Assembly (NCBI GenBank): GCA_937870795.1
Contig: CALMWS010000408.1
Coordinates: 1 to 45,329 of the forward strand
DNA: 45,329 nucleotides
Reading direction: 5' to 3'
Source of the DNA: an uncultured Bacteroidota bacterium
GTDB lineage: Bacteria > Bacteroidota > Bacteroidia > Chitinophagales > Saprospiraceae
Part shown: positions 34,665 through 43,635 of the stretch, piece by piece
Position numbering within the stretch: the stretch's first letter is position 1
How the letters are laid out: each line of letters begins with the position of its first letter
Translations under genes and position numbers: made by a program
The notes under the pieces: model-generated
What the model saw: the letters and a program-made list of their open reading frames with translations, nothing else
What the model was told of the DNA's origin: nothing
Database searches by the model: none

Positions 34665-36914
34665 ATGCGCTCCATATTTTTCCTTGTATGCTTGCTTTTT
34701 ATTGCTTCTTGCCACAAAGATGATTTCTCTCAAAACGAGACCTTGCTTACAACTTTCACAGCCCAGGTGGTAACTGAAATCAACGGCAGCATTCTCGGTC
34801 AGGTGGTTGATGAAAACAACAAAGCTGTGGCAGATGCCATCGTACAAATTTATTCGGCAACAACAAAAACCAACCAATTCGGTATTTTTTCTTTTGAAAA
34901 TGTAAAAATGGACCAAAACGGCACCTATCTCACGGTCAGGAAGCAAGGTTACTTTTTGGGCTCTGACATGATTTATCCAAAGTCGGCCCGCACCTATTCA
35001 GATGTAAGGTTAATGTCGCTCGAAAAAGGCAAAGTATTGGATGCGAAAAACGGAGGAGCCATCAACATAAGCGGCGGAGGAACGCTCATTTTCCCGCCAT
35101 CTGCAATTGTAGACGCAGGAGGAGCCACCTATAATGGTGAAGTTGAGGTAAGTGCCAAATTGATTTCACCGTCAGACCCATTTTTAAATGCCCTTATGCC
35201 CGGGGCATTGGTTGCCGATGCAAAAGATGGTAAAACCGTTGTCTTGGGAACAACCGGCATGTTTGCCGTTGAATTGCGTACATCCAGCGGAGAGGAACTT
35301 AATTTGGGAAACAGCAAAAGTGTTTCTTTTTCAATTCCAGCCCTCAGCAATAACAAACCCTCTTCAATTGGTCTGTGGTCATTCGATGAATCCAAAGGCA
35401 GATGGAGGGAAGAAGGATTGGCAACCTTGTCAAATGGCTTTTATGAAGGCACCGTCAACCATTTCAGTTTTTGGAATTGTGATGCCCCTTTTCCCCTCGT
35501 TGAGGTTTGTGGCAAAGTGGTTAATCAGGACAACCTTCCCATTAAAAATGCCTGGATTACCGTAGATGCTGAAGGACTTTACAGCGCAGTCGGTCAAACT
35601 GATGAAGAGGGGGTCTTTTGCGGTAAAATGCCCAAAGGAGTAAAACTCACTTTTAGTGTGCGCACCGGAGGATATTGTACCAACCCAATATTCACCACCA
35701 TGGTAGATCCACTTTCTAATAATACACAATTAAATCCCTTTGTGGTTACACTTTCCAACCAACAATTGTTGGTAAAAGGGCAGGTGGTTTGTGGCAATAA
35801 TGAAGTAGCTAAAGCTGTGGTAGTTTTTGAAGCCGGCAATATTCGCAAAATTTTCAGAGCCAATGAAACCGGCAATTTTGAAGAGGACTTATCATGGCTG
35901 TTGTGCGAAGATTTTGATTCCTATAATCTATTTGCCTATGATGAAGTGAGCGGACAGGCAGGGTCACCCGTTACCAAAAATGTGGGTGACAACAGTGCTA
36001 CCCAACTCAATATCTGCGATGCAGGTTGTGCGTTTACGGCTACCATTTCTTACAATTGCGATAGGCTCATGTCTGTATCCGTAACCAATGGTAGTGGCAA
36101 CTACGCTTACAAATGGAGCAATGGTAAAACGGATCCTTCTTTTGAAATTGGTGAATTGGATTCTGCTTACACCGTTTACTGTGTTACTGTCACTGATCAA
36201 ACGGCTGACTGTAGCAAAGTCTTCTGTCTGGAATACAAAGGTGTAATGAGTGTTTACATGGAGGGCGGATGCACCAATGAATTAAGACCCTATGTTTATG
36301 GCGGAGTCCCCCCCTACAGTTATAACTGGAGCAATGGCAGTACATCACCCACCATTTCAGTTGCTCAGGCAGGCTCTTATTGCCTTACCATTACCGATGC
36401 AAATGGCTGTTCTGTCAGTAAATGTGCGGAAATTTTTGGGCCAACACTCCATGTAGAGCCAGTTTCCGGCAGTTGCGAAAAAGACAAATTCTCTCTCATT
36501 ACTTCTCCATTCAACCAAGGCACCATATTTGCGGGCAACGGTGTTCAGATCCCACTCAATAACACACAAAATTTGAGTGTATTTAATACAGGATTACAAT
36601 TCAGTGTTTTACTATCAAACAACAATTGCGAAAAATCATTTTACATCAGCCTGCCAAGTGTTGATTCATTAATAGTAACTCCTTACAAAACCAGTTGTGG
36701 TACTTGCAATGATGGCTATGTGGTTGTAACTACAGGTACCAACTGCAATCAATGTGCTGTTGGAGATGTAAAAATATTTAAGAGTACAGACCTTAACACC
36801 GACCTTTCCGCGGCCAATGCAGCGAAAACATTGGGTAAGGGGTTATATTATGCAGTGGTTACCGATAAAAACACGGGCTGTTATATTGGATTGAGAAAAT
36901 TTGAAATCATTTGA
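34665..36914 (+). CDS. Surface lipoprotein with carboxypeptidase-like and SprB-like repeats
   Basis: A 749-aa protein. ATG 34665 gives a clean lipoprotein signal with lipobox FIASC; the frame is open upstream to ATG 34626, which would spoil it. Residues about 35-105 form a carboxypeptidase-regulatory-like beta domain (GSILGQVVDENNKAVADAIV), and a similar CGKVVNQDNLPIKNAWITV domain begins near residue 283. Two SprB-like repeats lie in the C-terminal third (YAYKWSNGKTDPSF...YCVTVTD; PPYSYNWSNGSTSPTIS...YCLTITDANGC). Cys pairs suggest disulfides. It is 18 bp upstream of the ECF sigma gene, so it may be a regulator-linked surface protein. Function unknown. Confidence 0.88.
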   Translation: MRSIFFLVCLLFIASCHKDDFSQNETLLTTFTAQVVTEINGSILGQVVDENNKAVADAIVQIYSATTKTNQFGIFSFENVKMDQNGTYLTVRKQGYFLGSDMIYPKSARTYSDVRLMSLEKGKVLDAKNGGAINISGGGTLIFPPSAIVDAGGATYNGEVEVSAKLISPSDPFLNALMPGALVADAKDGKTVVLGTTGMFAVELRTSSGEELNLGNSKSVSFSIPALSNNKPSSIGLWSFDESKGRWREEGLATLSNGFYEGTVNHFSFWNCDAPFPLVEVCGKVVNQDNLPIKNAWITVDAEGLYSAVGQTDEEGVFCGKMPKGVKLTFSVRTGGYCTNPIFTTMVDPLSNNTQLNPFVVTLSNQQLLVKGQVVCGNNEVAKAVVVFEAGNIRKIFRANETGNFEEDLSWLLCEDFDSYNLFAYDEVSGQAGSPVTKNVGDNSATQLNICDAGCAFTATISYNCDRLMSVSVTNGSGNYAYKWSNGKTDPSFEIGELDSAYTVYCVTVTDQTADCSKVFCLEYKGVMSVYMEGGCTNELRPYVYGGVPPYSYNWSNGSTSPTISVAQAGSYCLTITDANGCSVSKCAEIFGPTLHVEPVSGSCEKDKFSLITSPFNQGTIFAGNGVQIPLNNTQNLSVFNTGLQFSVLLSNNNCEKSFYISLPSVDSLIVTPYKTSCGTCNDGYVVVTTGTNCNQCAVGDVKIFKSTDLNTDLSAANAAKTLGKGLYYAVVTDKNTGCYIGLRKFEII

Positions 36915-36932
36915 CAAACAACGGAAATAATC

Positions 36933-37493
36933 TTGGAGCTTGAAGAGATCATAAAAGGTTGTAAGGCAGGAAACGAAAAATGCCAATTCAGTCTGGTGCA
37001 ACAATTTGCTACCAGGCTGATGGCCGTTTGTATGCGCTACACCCACGATCAGGAGCTGGCAAAAGATGCGCTTCAGGAAACCTTTATCAATGCCTTTAAA
37101 TACATCCAATCATATTCGGGCAAAGGCTCGTTTGAAGGTTGGTTGCGAAGAATAGCGGTTAACTGTAGCCTCAAGGTCATCAAAACCATGTATGAGGTCC
37201 ATACCCTCGAAGAAGCCGCCATTGATGCCAACTCTTTTGCCGAAGTCCCGGACGTTTACAGCTCGATGGCAAAAGAAGACATCATGCTCCTGCTCAACAG
37301 GCTGCCGCATAGCCAGTATGTGATATTCAACCTCAACGTAATTGAAGGGTATCACCACCATGAAATTGCAACCATGCTCAACATAACAGAAAGTACCTCC
37401 CGGGCAACTTTGTGTAAGGCCAGGAACCGACTCGTGGAAATATTACAAAATGAAAACCATACCGAAAGGCTCATTGCTAAAGTAGGATCATAA
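36933..37493 (+). CDS. ECF-family RNA polymerase sigma factor
   Basis: A 186-aa sigma factor. Region 2 is visible as AKDALQETFINAFKYIQSY-GSFEGWLRRIAVN and region 4 as LPHSQYVIFNLNVIEGYHHHEIATMLNITESTSRATLCKARNRL. The start is a TTG at 36933; the first internal Met lies inside region 2, too late to be the start. It is followed 18 bp later by a gene for a transmembrane/barrel protein placed where an anti-sigma factor usually sits. Confidence 0.93.
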   Translation: MELEEIIKGCKAGNEKCQFSLVQQFATRLMAVCMRYTHDQELAKDALQETFINAFKYIQSYSGKGSFEGWLRRIAVNCSLKVIKTMYEVHTLEEAAIDANSFAEVPDVYSSMAKEDIMLLLNRLPHSQYVIFNLNVIEGYHHHEIATMLNITESTSRATLCKARNRLVEILQNENHTERLIAKVGS

Positions 37494-37511
37494 AAACAGC
37501 AAAGGACAACC

Positions 37512-38813
37512 ATGAAATATAGAATTTTTGAACAAACGGTGAAATCATCTCTTCAAAATGCTGAAGAAGCGGTTGACATCGCCCAATTGTGGAGCGCTGT
37601 CAGACCCAAAGAAAAAAACAGAAGACCTTTGTTTTGGTGGTTTTTCACCGGCTTCTTTGTGGCCGGTACCGCCCTTGCTACCTGGATGGGAGCAAACTTT
37701 TTTGCCTCCTCTTTCAATGCACCTGCATTGCCCCCGTCTGACAACCAAAATCAAATCGTAGCCACCATTGACCACCACCCTGCCAACCAAGCTGATAACA
37801 AGTCCTTTGAAAAGTCAACAAAGCCCGCTTTAACATATTTGAAAGCAGAAAATGCGATATTAACAAACACAAAACCCAAACAAATCATTCACACCTCCAA
37901 CGCTACGAATCAAATCGTAGCACCTGAGGAAGACCCAATACAGCCGGAAACATTGACAACCCCTGCACCAGAGTCCGTGGCTGAATTCAGATCTCAGGAA
38001 GCTGTCAGTTTTTTAAAGCGCATTGATCCTACAATCGCCCATCATCAGGAAATTGCACTCAACAGAGACGTTCAATGCCCTACCTTCCGTAAAAACAGGT
38101 CGATGAGAATGTCTCTCATCCCCGAAATTGGTTATTTCAGACCATTAAAATCTTTGACGGCAGAATCCAATGTCCCTACGGAGACCTTTGCATTGAGAAA
38201 AACAGGTGAAAAAAGCCTCGAAGGCCTACAAGCGGCCCTGTATGCCAGATTGCAGCGTCCGGGAGCCAACTGGGGCGTAAGCACTGGTCTGCACTACTCA
38301 AGGCTCAGTGAAAGAATGAACCTCGAATACAGTTACATCAAAAGAGATACCACCCAGGGCATTATTTCCATCACGGTATCACAAACGGGAGACACCATCA
38401 CCACAATATACGGGGATATTATAACTGAGTCGAGAGTAACCGGTACCACCCGAGCCCACTACAACCTGAGTACCTTTGACTTCCCCCTCTCTTTATTTTA
38501 TGAAAAAGATTTTGAAAGCTGGGCCATCGGTGCAGAAGCAGGTGTTTATTTCAATTTGGCCTTAGCCAGCAAGGGTAAAATCCTCAACTCTGCCAATGAT
38601 TTTATCGATGTGAAATCGGCTGCTGCCTTCAAATCCTCACTGGGGATAAGTGGTTTTGCAGGGCTTTACCTCAAAAAACCTCTGGGCCCCGGCAATTTGA
38701 TTTTTTCACTTAGGGGAAGATTTATTCCATCTGCATTTAATACCCAGGGTTATGGCACTGTACAGAAATACCAGTTTGCAGGTGCACATCTGGGTTATGA
38801 ATTCCGGTTTTAA
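37512..38813 (+). CDS. Transmembrane protein with C-terminal outer-membrane-type beta-barrel
   Basis: A 433-aa protein directly after the ECF sigma gene. Residues 1-38 are a short cytoplasmic segment with acidic helix and RPKEKNRR before a TM helix at about 40-63. A Pro/Thr/Gln/Asn-rich linker (about 70-165) follows. Residues about 195-433 are alternating beta strands of a porin-family small barrel (SLIPEIGYF, WGVSTGLHYSRL, LGYEFRF) with a C-terminal Phe typical of BAM substrates. It has no classical cleavable signal, so it may span inner membrane, periplasm and outer membrane. The position suggests an anti-sigma role with the barrel as sensor, but this is inferred. The gene ends directly next to the convergent cysQ stop. 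Confidence 0.82.
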   Translation: MKYRIFEQTVKSSLQNAEEAVDIAQLWSAVRPKEKNRRPLFWWFFTGFFVAGTALATWMGANFFASSFNAPALPPSDNQNQIVATIDHHPANQADNKSFEKSTKPALTYLKAENAILTNTKPKQIIHTSNATNQIVAPEEDPIQPETLTTPAPESVAEFRSQEAVSFLKRIDPTIAHHQEIALNRDVQCPTFRKNRSMRMSLIPEIGYFRPLKSLTAESNVPTETFALRKTGEKSLEGLQAALYARLQRPGANWGVSTGLHYSRLSERMNLEYSYIKRDTTQGIISITVSQTGDTITTIYGDIITESRVTGTTRAHYNLSTFDFPLSLFYEKDFESWAIGAEAGVYFNLALASKGKILNSANDFIDVKSAAAFKSSLGISGFAGLYLKKPLGPGNLIFSLRGRFIPSAFNTQGYGTVQKYQFAGAHLGYEFRF

Positions 38814-39611
38814 TCAGTCAGCAATGACGGTGGAATAAGCCACAAAGCCCGGGTTGACCAGACTTTCTTTGTTGTAGGTCAATGGCTCCATCGTATCTAC
38901 ATTGAGCACCTTGCCTCCTGCCTCTTCCAAAATGATTTGAGGAGCGGCTGTATCCCATTCCATGGTTGGTGCAAGCCTTGGGTAAACATCGGCCTCGGCA
39001 GTAGCCAGCATCATAAATTTAAGGGCACTGCCCCTTGGCATAAGCACCGCCTCATCAAATTGCTGGATGAAATTTTTGGTGTCGCTATTGATGTGCGATA
39101 GTGAGCAGGGTATGCGTAGCCCCTTATCACTCAAACGAATTTTGCCACATTGTAACCTGCACACTGGCTTGTCAGGCAATTCAAGGAAAGCACCCTGTCC
39201 GGCAACTGCGTAATACAACGCTTGTTCTACAGGTACATAAACCATGCCCAATACCGGCCTGTTATGATGAATCAAACTAACATTAATCGTGAACTGACCG
39301 TTTTTTTTCACAAACTCTTTTGTCCCATCCAGGGGGTCGATAAGCCAAAAATACTCGTAATTACTGCGCTCAGCATAGGGAATTTCCATGTTTTCTTCAG
39401 ATAAAAAGGGAAAAGAGGGTTGTAGTGCAGCAAGTCCCTCACAAATGATATCATTGGCAGCCAAATCAGCCAATGTAACCGGTGAATCATCTGTTTTAAC
39501 CTTGATCCCATAGCTGTCGCCGGCATAAACTTCCAGAATTGCGTCAGCCGCCCTTTTCACTATGAGTGAAAGGTCGTTGATCAGACCAAACAAAGAAACA
39601 TATTGTTCCAT
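38814..39611 (-). CDS. cysQ: 3'(2'),5'-bisphosphate nucleotidase CysQ
   Basis: An inositol-monophosphatase-family enzyme of 265 aa that hydrolyses PAP/PAPS to AMP/APS, recycling the sulfation by-product. Metal-binding motifs are FLSEEN, DPLDGTKEF and WDTAA with the following EEAGG. ATG 39611 (MEQYVSLFGL) is preferred; the frame extends to ATG 39662 but those 17 residues are not family-like. Convergent with the sigma-linked barrel gene with no spacer, and divergent from galE. Confidence 0.92.
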   Translation of the reverse strand: MEQYVSLFGLINDLSLIVKRAADAILEVYAGDSYGIKVKTDDSPVTLADLAANDIICEGLAALQPSFPFLSEENMEIPYAERSNYEYFWLIDPLDGTKEFVKKNGQFTINVSLIHHNRPVLGMVYVPVEQALYYAVAGQGAFLELPDKPVCRLQCGKIRLSDKGLRIPCSLSHINSDTKNFIQQFDEAVLMPRGSALKFMMLATAEADVYPRLAPTMEWDTAAPQIILEEAGGKVLNVDTMEPLTYNKESLVNPGFVAYSTVIAD

Positions 39612-39749
39612 GTTTTCAAATTTAAGTTCATCGCAGCCCGAATCCACTTCGGAGGGCCACACTTTTGATGAGGTAATGTCTGATTTAAGGGATATCTGTT
39701 TTTTAGGAGCGCCAAATATAGTATCATTGCATCAAATATTACCTTTTTT

Positions 39750-40766
39750 ATGAAAATTCTTGTTACAGGAGGAACCGGCTACATCGGCAGCCACACCATT
39801 GTAGATTTGCTGGAACAAGGCATGGAAGTGGTTTGTGTCGACAATGGCATCAATTCAGACCAAAATGTGCTCAAATCCATCGAAGAGATTACCGGCAAAA
39901 AAGTGGGTTTTTATCCAAATGATTTGTGTGATAATGAGGCTACAAAACACATTTTTGAAACCGAAAAACCAGATGGGGTTATCCATTTTGCTGCCCTCAA
40001 ATCGGTAGGAGATTCTATGACACAGCCATTTGAGTACTTTCGCAACAACTTGCTCAGCCTGATCAATACCCTCCAACACGCCCACAATACAGGGACCAAG
40101 GCCTTTGTATTTAGCTCCAGTTGCACGGTATATGGCAACGTTAGTCACTCTCCGGTCACGGAAGACACAGCCCAACAACCGGCAGCTTCGGTGTACGGCA
40201 GAACCAAACAAATGGGAGAAGTAATCATTGAAGATGCCCTCCAAAAAAGTGAGATGAAGGCAAGCCTGCTCAGATATTTCAATCCTGCTGGCGCTCATCC
40301 CAGCGGCAAATTGGGGGAAAGCCCGCTCCAGCTTGCTCAAAATCTGGTACCCGTTATCACCGAAACGGCCATCGGTCAAAGAGCCTCTCTTCAGGTTTTT
40401 GGCACCGATTACAATACCCGCGATGGCAGCTGTATCAGAGATTTTATCCATGTGTGCGACCTGGCAAGAGCCCATACCCTGGCCTTGCGTTACCTCATAT
40501 CAAATGCCAATGCACAAAGCATTGAAACGTTTAACCTGGGAATGGGACAGGGAGTTACCGTTTTAGAAGCCATCAATGCCTTTGAAAAGGTCAATGGTAT
40601 TAAACTCAATTACACCCTCGCAGATCGCAGAGAAGGTGATGTAATTGCCATCTACAGTGATTACAGTCGAGCCAAAGAAAAGCTGGGCTGGCAGCCCCAA
40701 TATACCATTGAAGACATCATGAAAACGGCATGGCAATGGGAACTCAACAAAAACAACAAAGCATAA
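39750..40766 (+). CDS. galE: UDP-glucose 4-epimerase
   Basis: A 338-aa NAD-dependent short-chain epimerase interconverting UDP-glucose and UDP-galactose. The NAD-binding GGTGYIGSH is at residues 7-15, catalytic Ser124 in SSSCTVYG, and the Tyr149-x3-Lys153 pair in YGRTK. The RYFNPAGAHPSG block and the C-terminal GDV...A...LGWQP pattern confirm GalE rather than another epimerase. Its start is at the end of the divergent spacer, and ligA follows 3 bp after its stop. Confidence 0.96.
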   Translation: MKILVTGGTGYIGSHTIVDLLEQGMEVVCVDNGINSDQNVLKSIEEITGKKVGFYPNDLCDNEATKHIFETEKPDGVIHFAALKSVGDSMTQPFEYFRNNLLSLINTLQHAHNTGTKAFVFSSSCTVYGNVSHSPVTEDTAQQPAASVYGRTKQMGEVIIEDALQKSEMKASLLRYFNPAGAHPSGKLGESPLQLAQNLVPVITETAIGQRASLQVFGTDYNTRDGSCIRDFIHVCDLARAHTLALRYLISNANAQSIETFNLGMGQGVTVLEAINAFEKVNGIKLNYTLADRREGDVIAIYSDYSRAKEKLGWQPQYTIEDIMKTAWQWELNKNNKA

Positions 40767-40769
40767 TAT

Positions 40770-42890
40770 ATGTATCCAAACGATCTCCAGAAAAGCTTAA
40801 CAGATCGATCCAAATACTTTCTAAATCATCCTGCTTCAAGGGAACAGATCGATGAATTGAGGAAAATCCTGCAATTTCATGAATGGAAATATTACATCCA
40901 AAATGACCCGGTTGTTTCTGATCATGAATACGATTTGCTGTTTAAGCAGCTCCAGGCCATCGAAAAAGATTTTCCAGATCTGATAACTGCCGATTCACCC
41001 AGTCAAAGGGTGGCAACCGATTTGATCACCGAATTCAACACGGTCAGACACATCGTGCCGATGCTGAGCCTCGAAAATTCGTACAACGAAGAAGATCTCC
41101 GCGACTTCGATGCCCAGGTTAAAAAACTCACCGGCATTGCTGCGGATAAAGACATAGTTTACGCTGTTGAGCCCAAATTTGATGGAGGCAGCATCGCCCT
41201 TGTTTATGAAAATGATGTGCTCGTAAGAGCTGCCACACGGGGCAATGGTTTTGAAGGAGAAGAAATCACCCAAAACATCAGGGCCCTGCAAAGTGTTCCC
41301 CTGCGTGCCCCTTTTTCTACACTCGGCATGACTAGGGTTGAGTTGAGAGGGGAGGCGCTCATCTCCAAAAAAAACTTTGAAGCCGTCAATGCTGCCAGGG
41401 AAGACGAAGGTCAGGTGCTTTTTGCCAATCCACGCAATGCTGCAACAGGCGGATTAAGAACCAAAGATCCCATGGAGACCAAACGCAGGGGCATAGAAGC
41501 TTTTATCTTTCAGGCGGCTTATGCCACAGATGCTGATGGCAACAATATGTTTGAGAAGTTTAATACCCATTTTGACAACATCAACCAACTCGGCGCGCTT
41601 GGATTTAAAATTCCACATGAAGAGAAAAAAAAGTGCAACGGCATAGATGAAGTCATCCGCTTTTGCCTGGCATGGCAGGAAAAAAGAGATGACTACGAAT
41701 ATGAAATCGATGGCATGGTGGTCAAGGTCAATGACTACGCCCTCCAGGACGTGTGTGGCTCCACCGCCCACCACCCCAGATGGGCCATTGCCTTTAAATT
41801 TAAAGCCAAACAGGCTACTTCCAAACTTTTGGCGGTAGAATACCAGGTGGGAAAAATTGGCAGCATTACCCCTGTTGCCAAAATACAACCTGTGGCGCTG
41901 GCAGGGGTCACGGTAAGCTCCATTTCACTACACAACGAGGATTTTATTAAAAGTAAAGACCTTAGAATTGGTGATACCGTTTTGGTTGAAAGAGCCGGTG
42001 ATGTTATTCCCTACATTGTAAAAAGTATGGAAGAATTGAGGGACGGTTCCGAAGAACCTATCTCCTTCCCTGAAAGCTGTCCGGTCAATACAACTGACAC
42101 TGAAGTAAAGTTGGTCAAGGAAGAAGGTGAATCCGCGTGGCGTTGCCCCAACTGTGTTTGTGGCAAACAAGACCTCCAGCGAATCATTTTTCATGTAAGT
42201 AAAGATGCCATGGACATCGATGGTTTTGGCAAATCTTACGTAGAGCGATTTTACGAGTTGGGGTGGATCAAAGACATGTCTGATGTTTATAATCTGGATT
42301 ATGATAAGATAGCAAATCTGGAAGGTTTTGGCAAACGATCAGCAGAAAAATTAAAGAATGCAGTTGATAAAGCCAAAAAGAATCCCATCCACAAATTACT
42401 TCATTCTTTGTCGATCCACCACCTGGGCAAAAAGGCATCTAAATTGCTGGCTGAACAAATCAATCATGTTTTGGATCTAAGTGACTGGTCGCGTGAAAAA
42501 TTTATTGATATCAAAGATATTGGCCCGGTAGTAGCTGACAATGTAACATTCTTCTTTTCACAGGAAAACAATATTGCCATGCTCCGGCGAATGGAAGAAA
42601 GAGGTGTAAACCTATATCAGACGCAGGACGACAAAGCCCTCGAAGTAGCCTCTGATGGCATCTTTGCAGGCAAGACCATACTCTTCACCGGCACCCTTAC
42701 TACCATGGGCAGAAAAGAAGCAGAAGAACTGGCTGCCAAACATGGAGCCAAAAATATATCCGCGGTTAGCAGCAACCTCAACATCCTGGTAGTGGGAGAA
42801 AAAGCAGGCTCAAAACTGACCAAAGCCAAAGCCCTGGGAACCGTAGAAATCATGACAGAAGAAGAATTTGTAAATGCCATCAATGCTTAA
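40770..42890 (+). CDS. ligA: NAD-dependent DNA ligase
   Basis: A 706-aa replicative DNA ligase. The adenylation domain has Lys136 in VEPKFDGGS; OB-fold, zinc-finger, helix-hairpin-helix (LEGFGKRSAEKL; KDIGPVVADNV) and a C-terminal BRCT domain (from about 628: GKTILFTGTL) follow. The zinc finger is unusual: the expected C-x2-C is C-P-V-N, so the second ligand is Asn, whereas the distal half reads RCPNCVC with an extra Cys. It starts 3 bp after galE and overlaps the metallo-beta-lactamase start, so the three are probably one transcript. Confidence 0.96.
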   Translation: MYPNDLQKSLTDRSKYFLNHPASREQIDELRKILQFHEWKYYIQNDPVVSDHEYDLLFKQLQAIEKDFPDLITADSPSQRVATDLITEFNTVRHIVPMLSLENSYNEEDLRDFDAQVKKLTGIAADKDIVYAVEPKFDGGSIALVYENDVLVRAATRGNGFEGEEITQNIRALQSVPLRAPFSTLGMTRVELRGEALISKKNFEAVNAAREDEGQVLFANPRNAATGGLRTKDPMETKRRGIEAFIFQAAYATDADGNNMFEKFNTHFDNINQLGALGFKIPHEEKKKCNGIDEVIRFCLAWQEKRDDYEYEIDGMVVKVNDYALQDVCGSTAHHPRWAIAFKFKAKQATSKLLAVEYQVGKIGSITPVAKIQPVALAGVTVSSISLHNEDFIKSKDLRIGDTVLVERAGDVIPYIVKSMEELRDGSEEPISFPESCPVNTTDTEVKLVKEEGESAWRCPNCVCGKQDLQRIIFHVSKDAMDIDGFGKSYVERFYELGWIKDMSDVYNLDYDKIANLEGFGKRSAEKLKNAVDKAKKNPIHKLLHSLSIHHLGKKASKLLAEQINHVLDLSDWSREKFIDIKDIGPVVADNVTFFFSQENNIAMLRRMEERGVNLYQTQDDKALEVASDGIFAGKTILFTGTLTTMGRKEAEELAAKHGAKNISAVSSNLNILVVGEKAGSKLTKAKALGTVEIMTEEEFVNAINA

Positions 42891-43632
42891 TTCACTCTTT
42901 TCATTGATCAGAAGGCTACCACTTGGTTTCACTTTATTGTATTTGTTGCTTCCAATCGGGGTACAGGCACAAAACGACTTTCAATTCCACAAAATTAGTG
43001 AACATTGCTGGTTATATACTACTTGGCGTGATTTGGGAAACACCAAATTCCCGGCCAATGGCATGGTGGTCATCCATCAACACCAGGCACTTATTGTAGA
43101 TACCCCATGGGATACCACCCACTTCCAGACCCTGCTTGATTCGTTGTCAAATTACCAGGCTACACCCTTAGCGATTGTATCGACCCATTTTCACGATGAC
43201 CGTACCGCAGGTCTCAACTTTTACCGACTCAAGGGCATACCCACATTTTCGAGTGTTTTAACCAGGCAATTGTGTATTGAAAAAGGCGAGCCCGTAGCAC
43301 AGCATACTTTTAAGTCAGATACCACCTTTGTTGTAGGAAATGTGAGGGTACATACTTTCTTTCCGGGGGCTGGCCATGCTCCCGATAACGAAGTGATCTA
43401 CGTTGAAAATGATAAGGTCTTGTTTGGAGGCTGTCTGATAAAAAGTTATGAAGCAAACAATCTGGGCAATTTGAGTGATGCCGATTTGTCATCGTGGCCC
43501 GGGTCTTTGCAAAAGCTAACCGATCGATTTGGTGAGGCAAAAATTATTGTGCCCGGCCATCAGGGTTGGCAACAACCAACTTCAATCCGACACTCCTTAT
43601 TACTCCTCCGAAGCAGACCTGCAGAAAAATAA
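42874..43632 (+). CDS. Subclass B1 metallo-beta-lactamase
   Basis: A 252-aa exported zinc hydrolase with a signal sequence ending GVQAQ (about residue 33). All six B1 zinc ligands are present: His105, His107 and Asp109 (THFHDDR), His168 (GAGHAPDN), Cys187 (FGGCLIKS) and His229 (VPGHQGW), plus Lys190, which in B1 enzymes binds the substrate carboxylate. The LGNLSDADLSSWPGSL segment is also typical of B1. ATG 42874 overlaps ligA by 17 bp; ATG 42883 is an alternative. In families of this type the activity is hydrolysis of beta-lactams including carbapenems; activity here is not shown. Environmental Bacteroidota often carry such genes chromosomally, and nothing mobile is nearby. Confidence 0.92.
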   Translation: MPSMLNSLFSLIRRLPLGFTLLYLLLPIGVQAQNDFQFHKISEHCWLYTTWRDLGNTKFPANGMVVIHQHQALIVDTPWDTTHFQTLLDSLSNYQATPLAIVSTHFHDDRTAGLNFYRLKGIPTFSSVLTRQLCIEKGEPVAQHTFKSDTTFVVGNVRVHTFFPGAGHAPDNEVIYVENDKVLFGGCLIKSYEANNLGNLSDADLSSWPGSLQKLTDRFGEAKIIVPGHQGWQQPTSIRHSLLLLRSRPAEK

Positions 43633-43635
43633 TTA

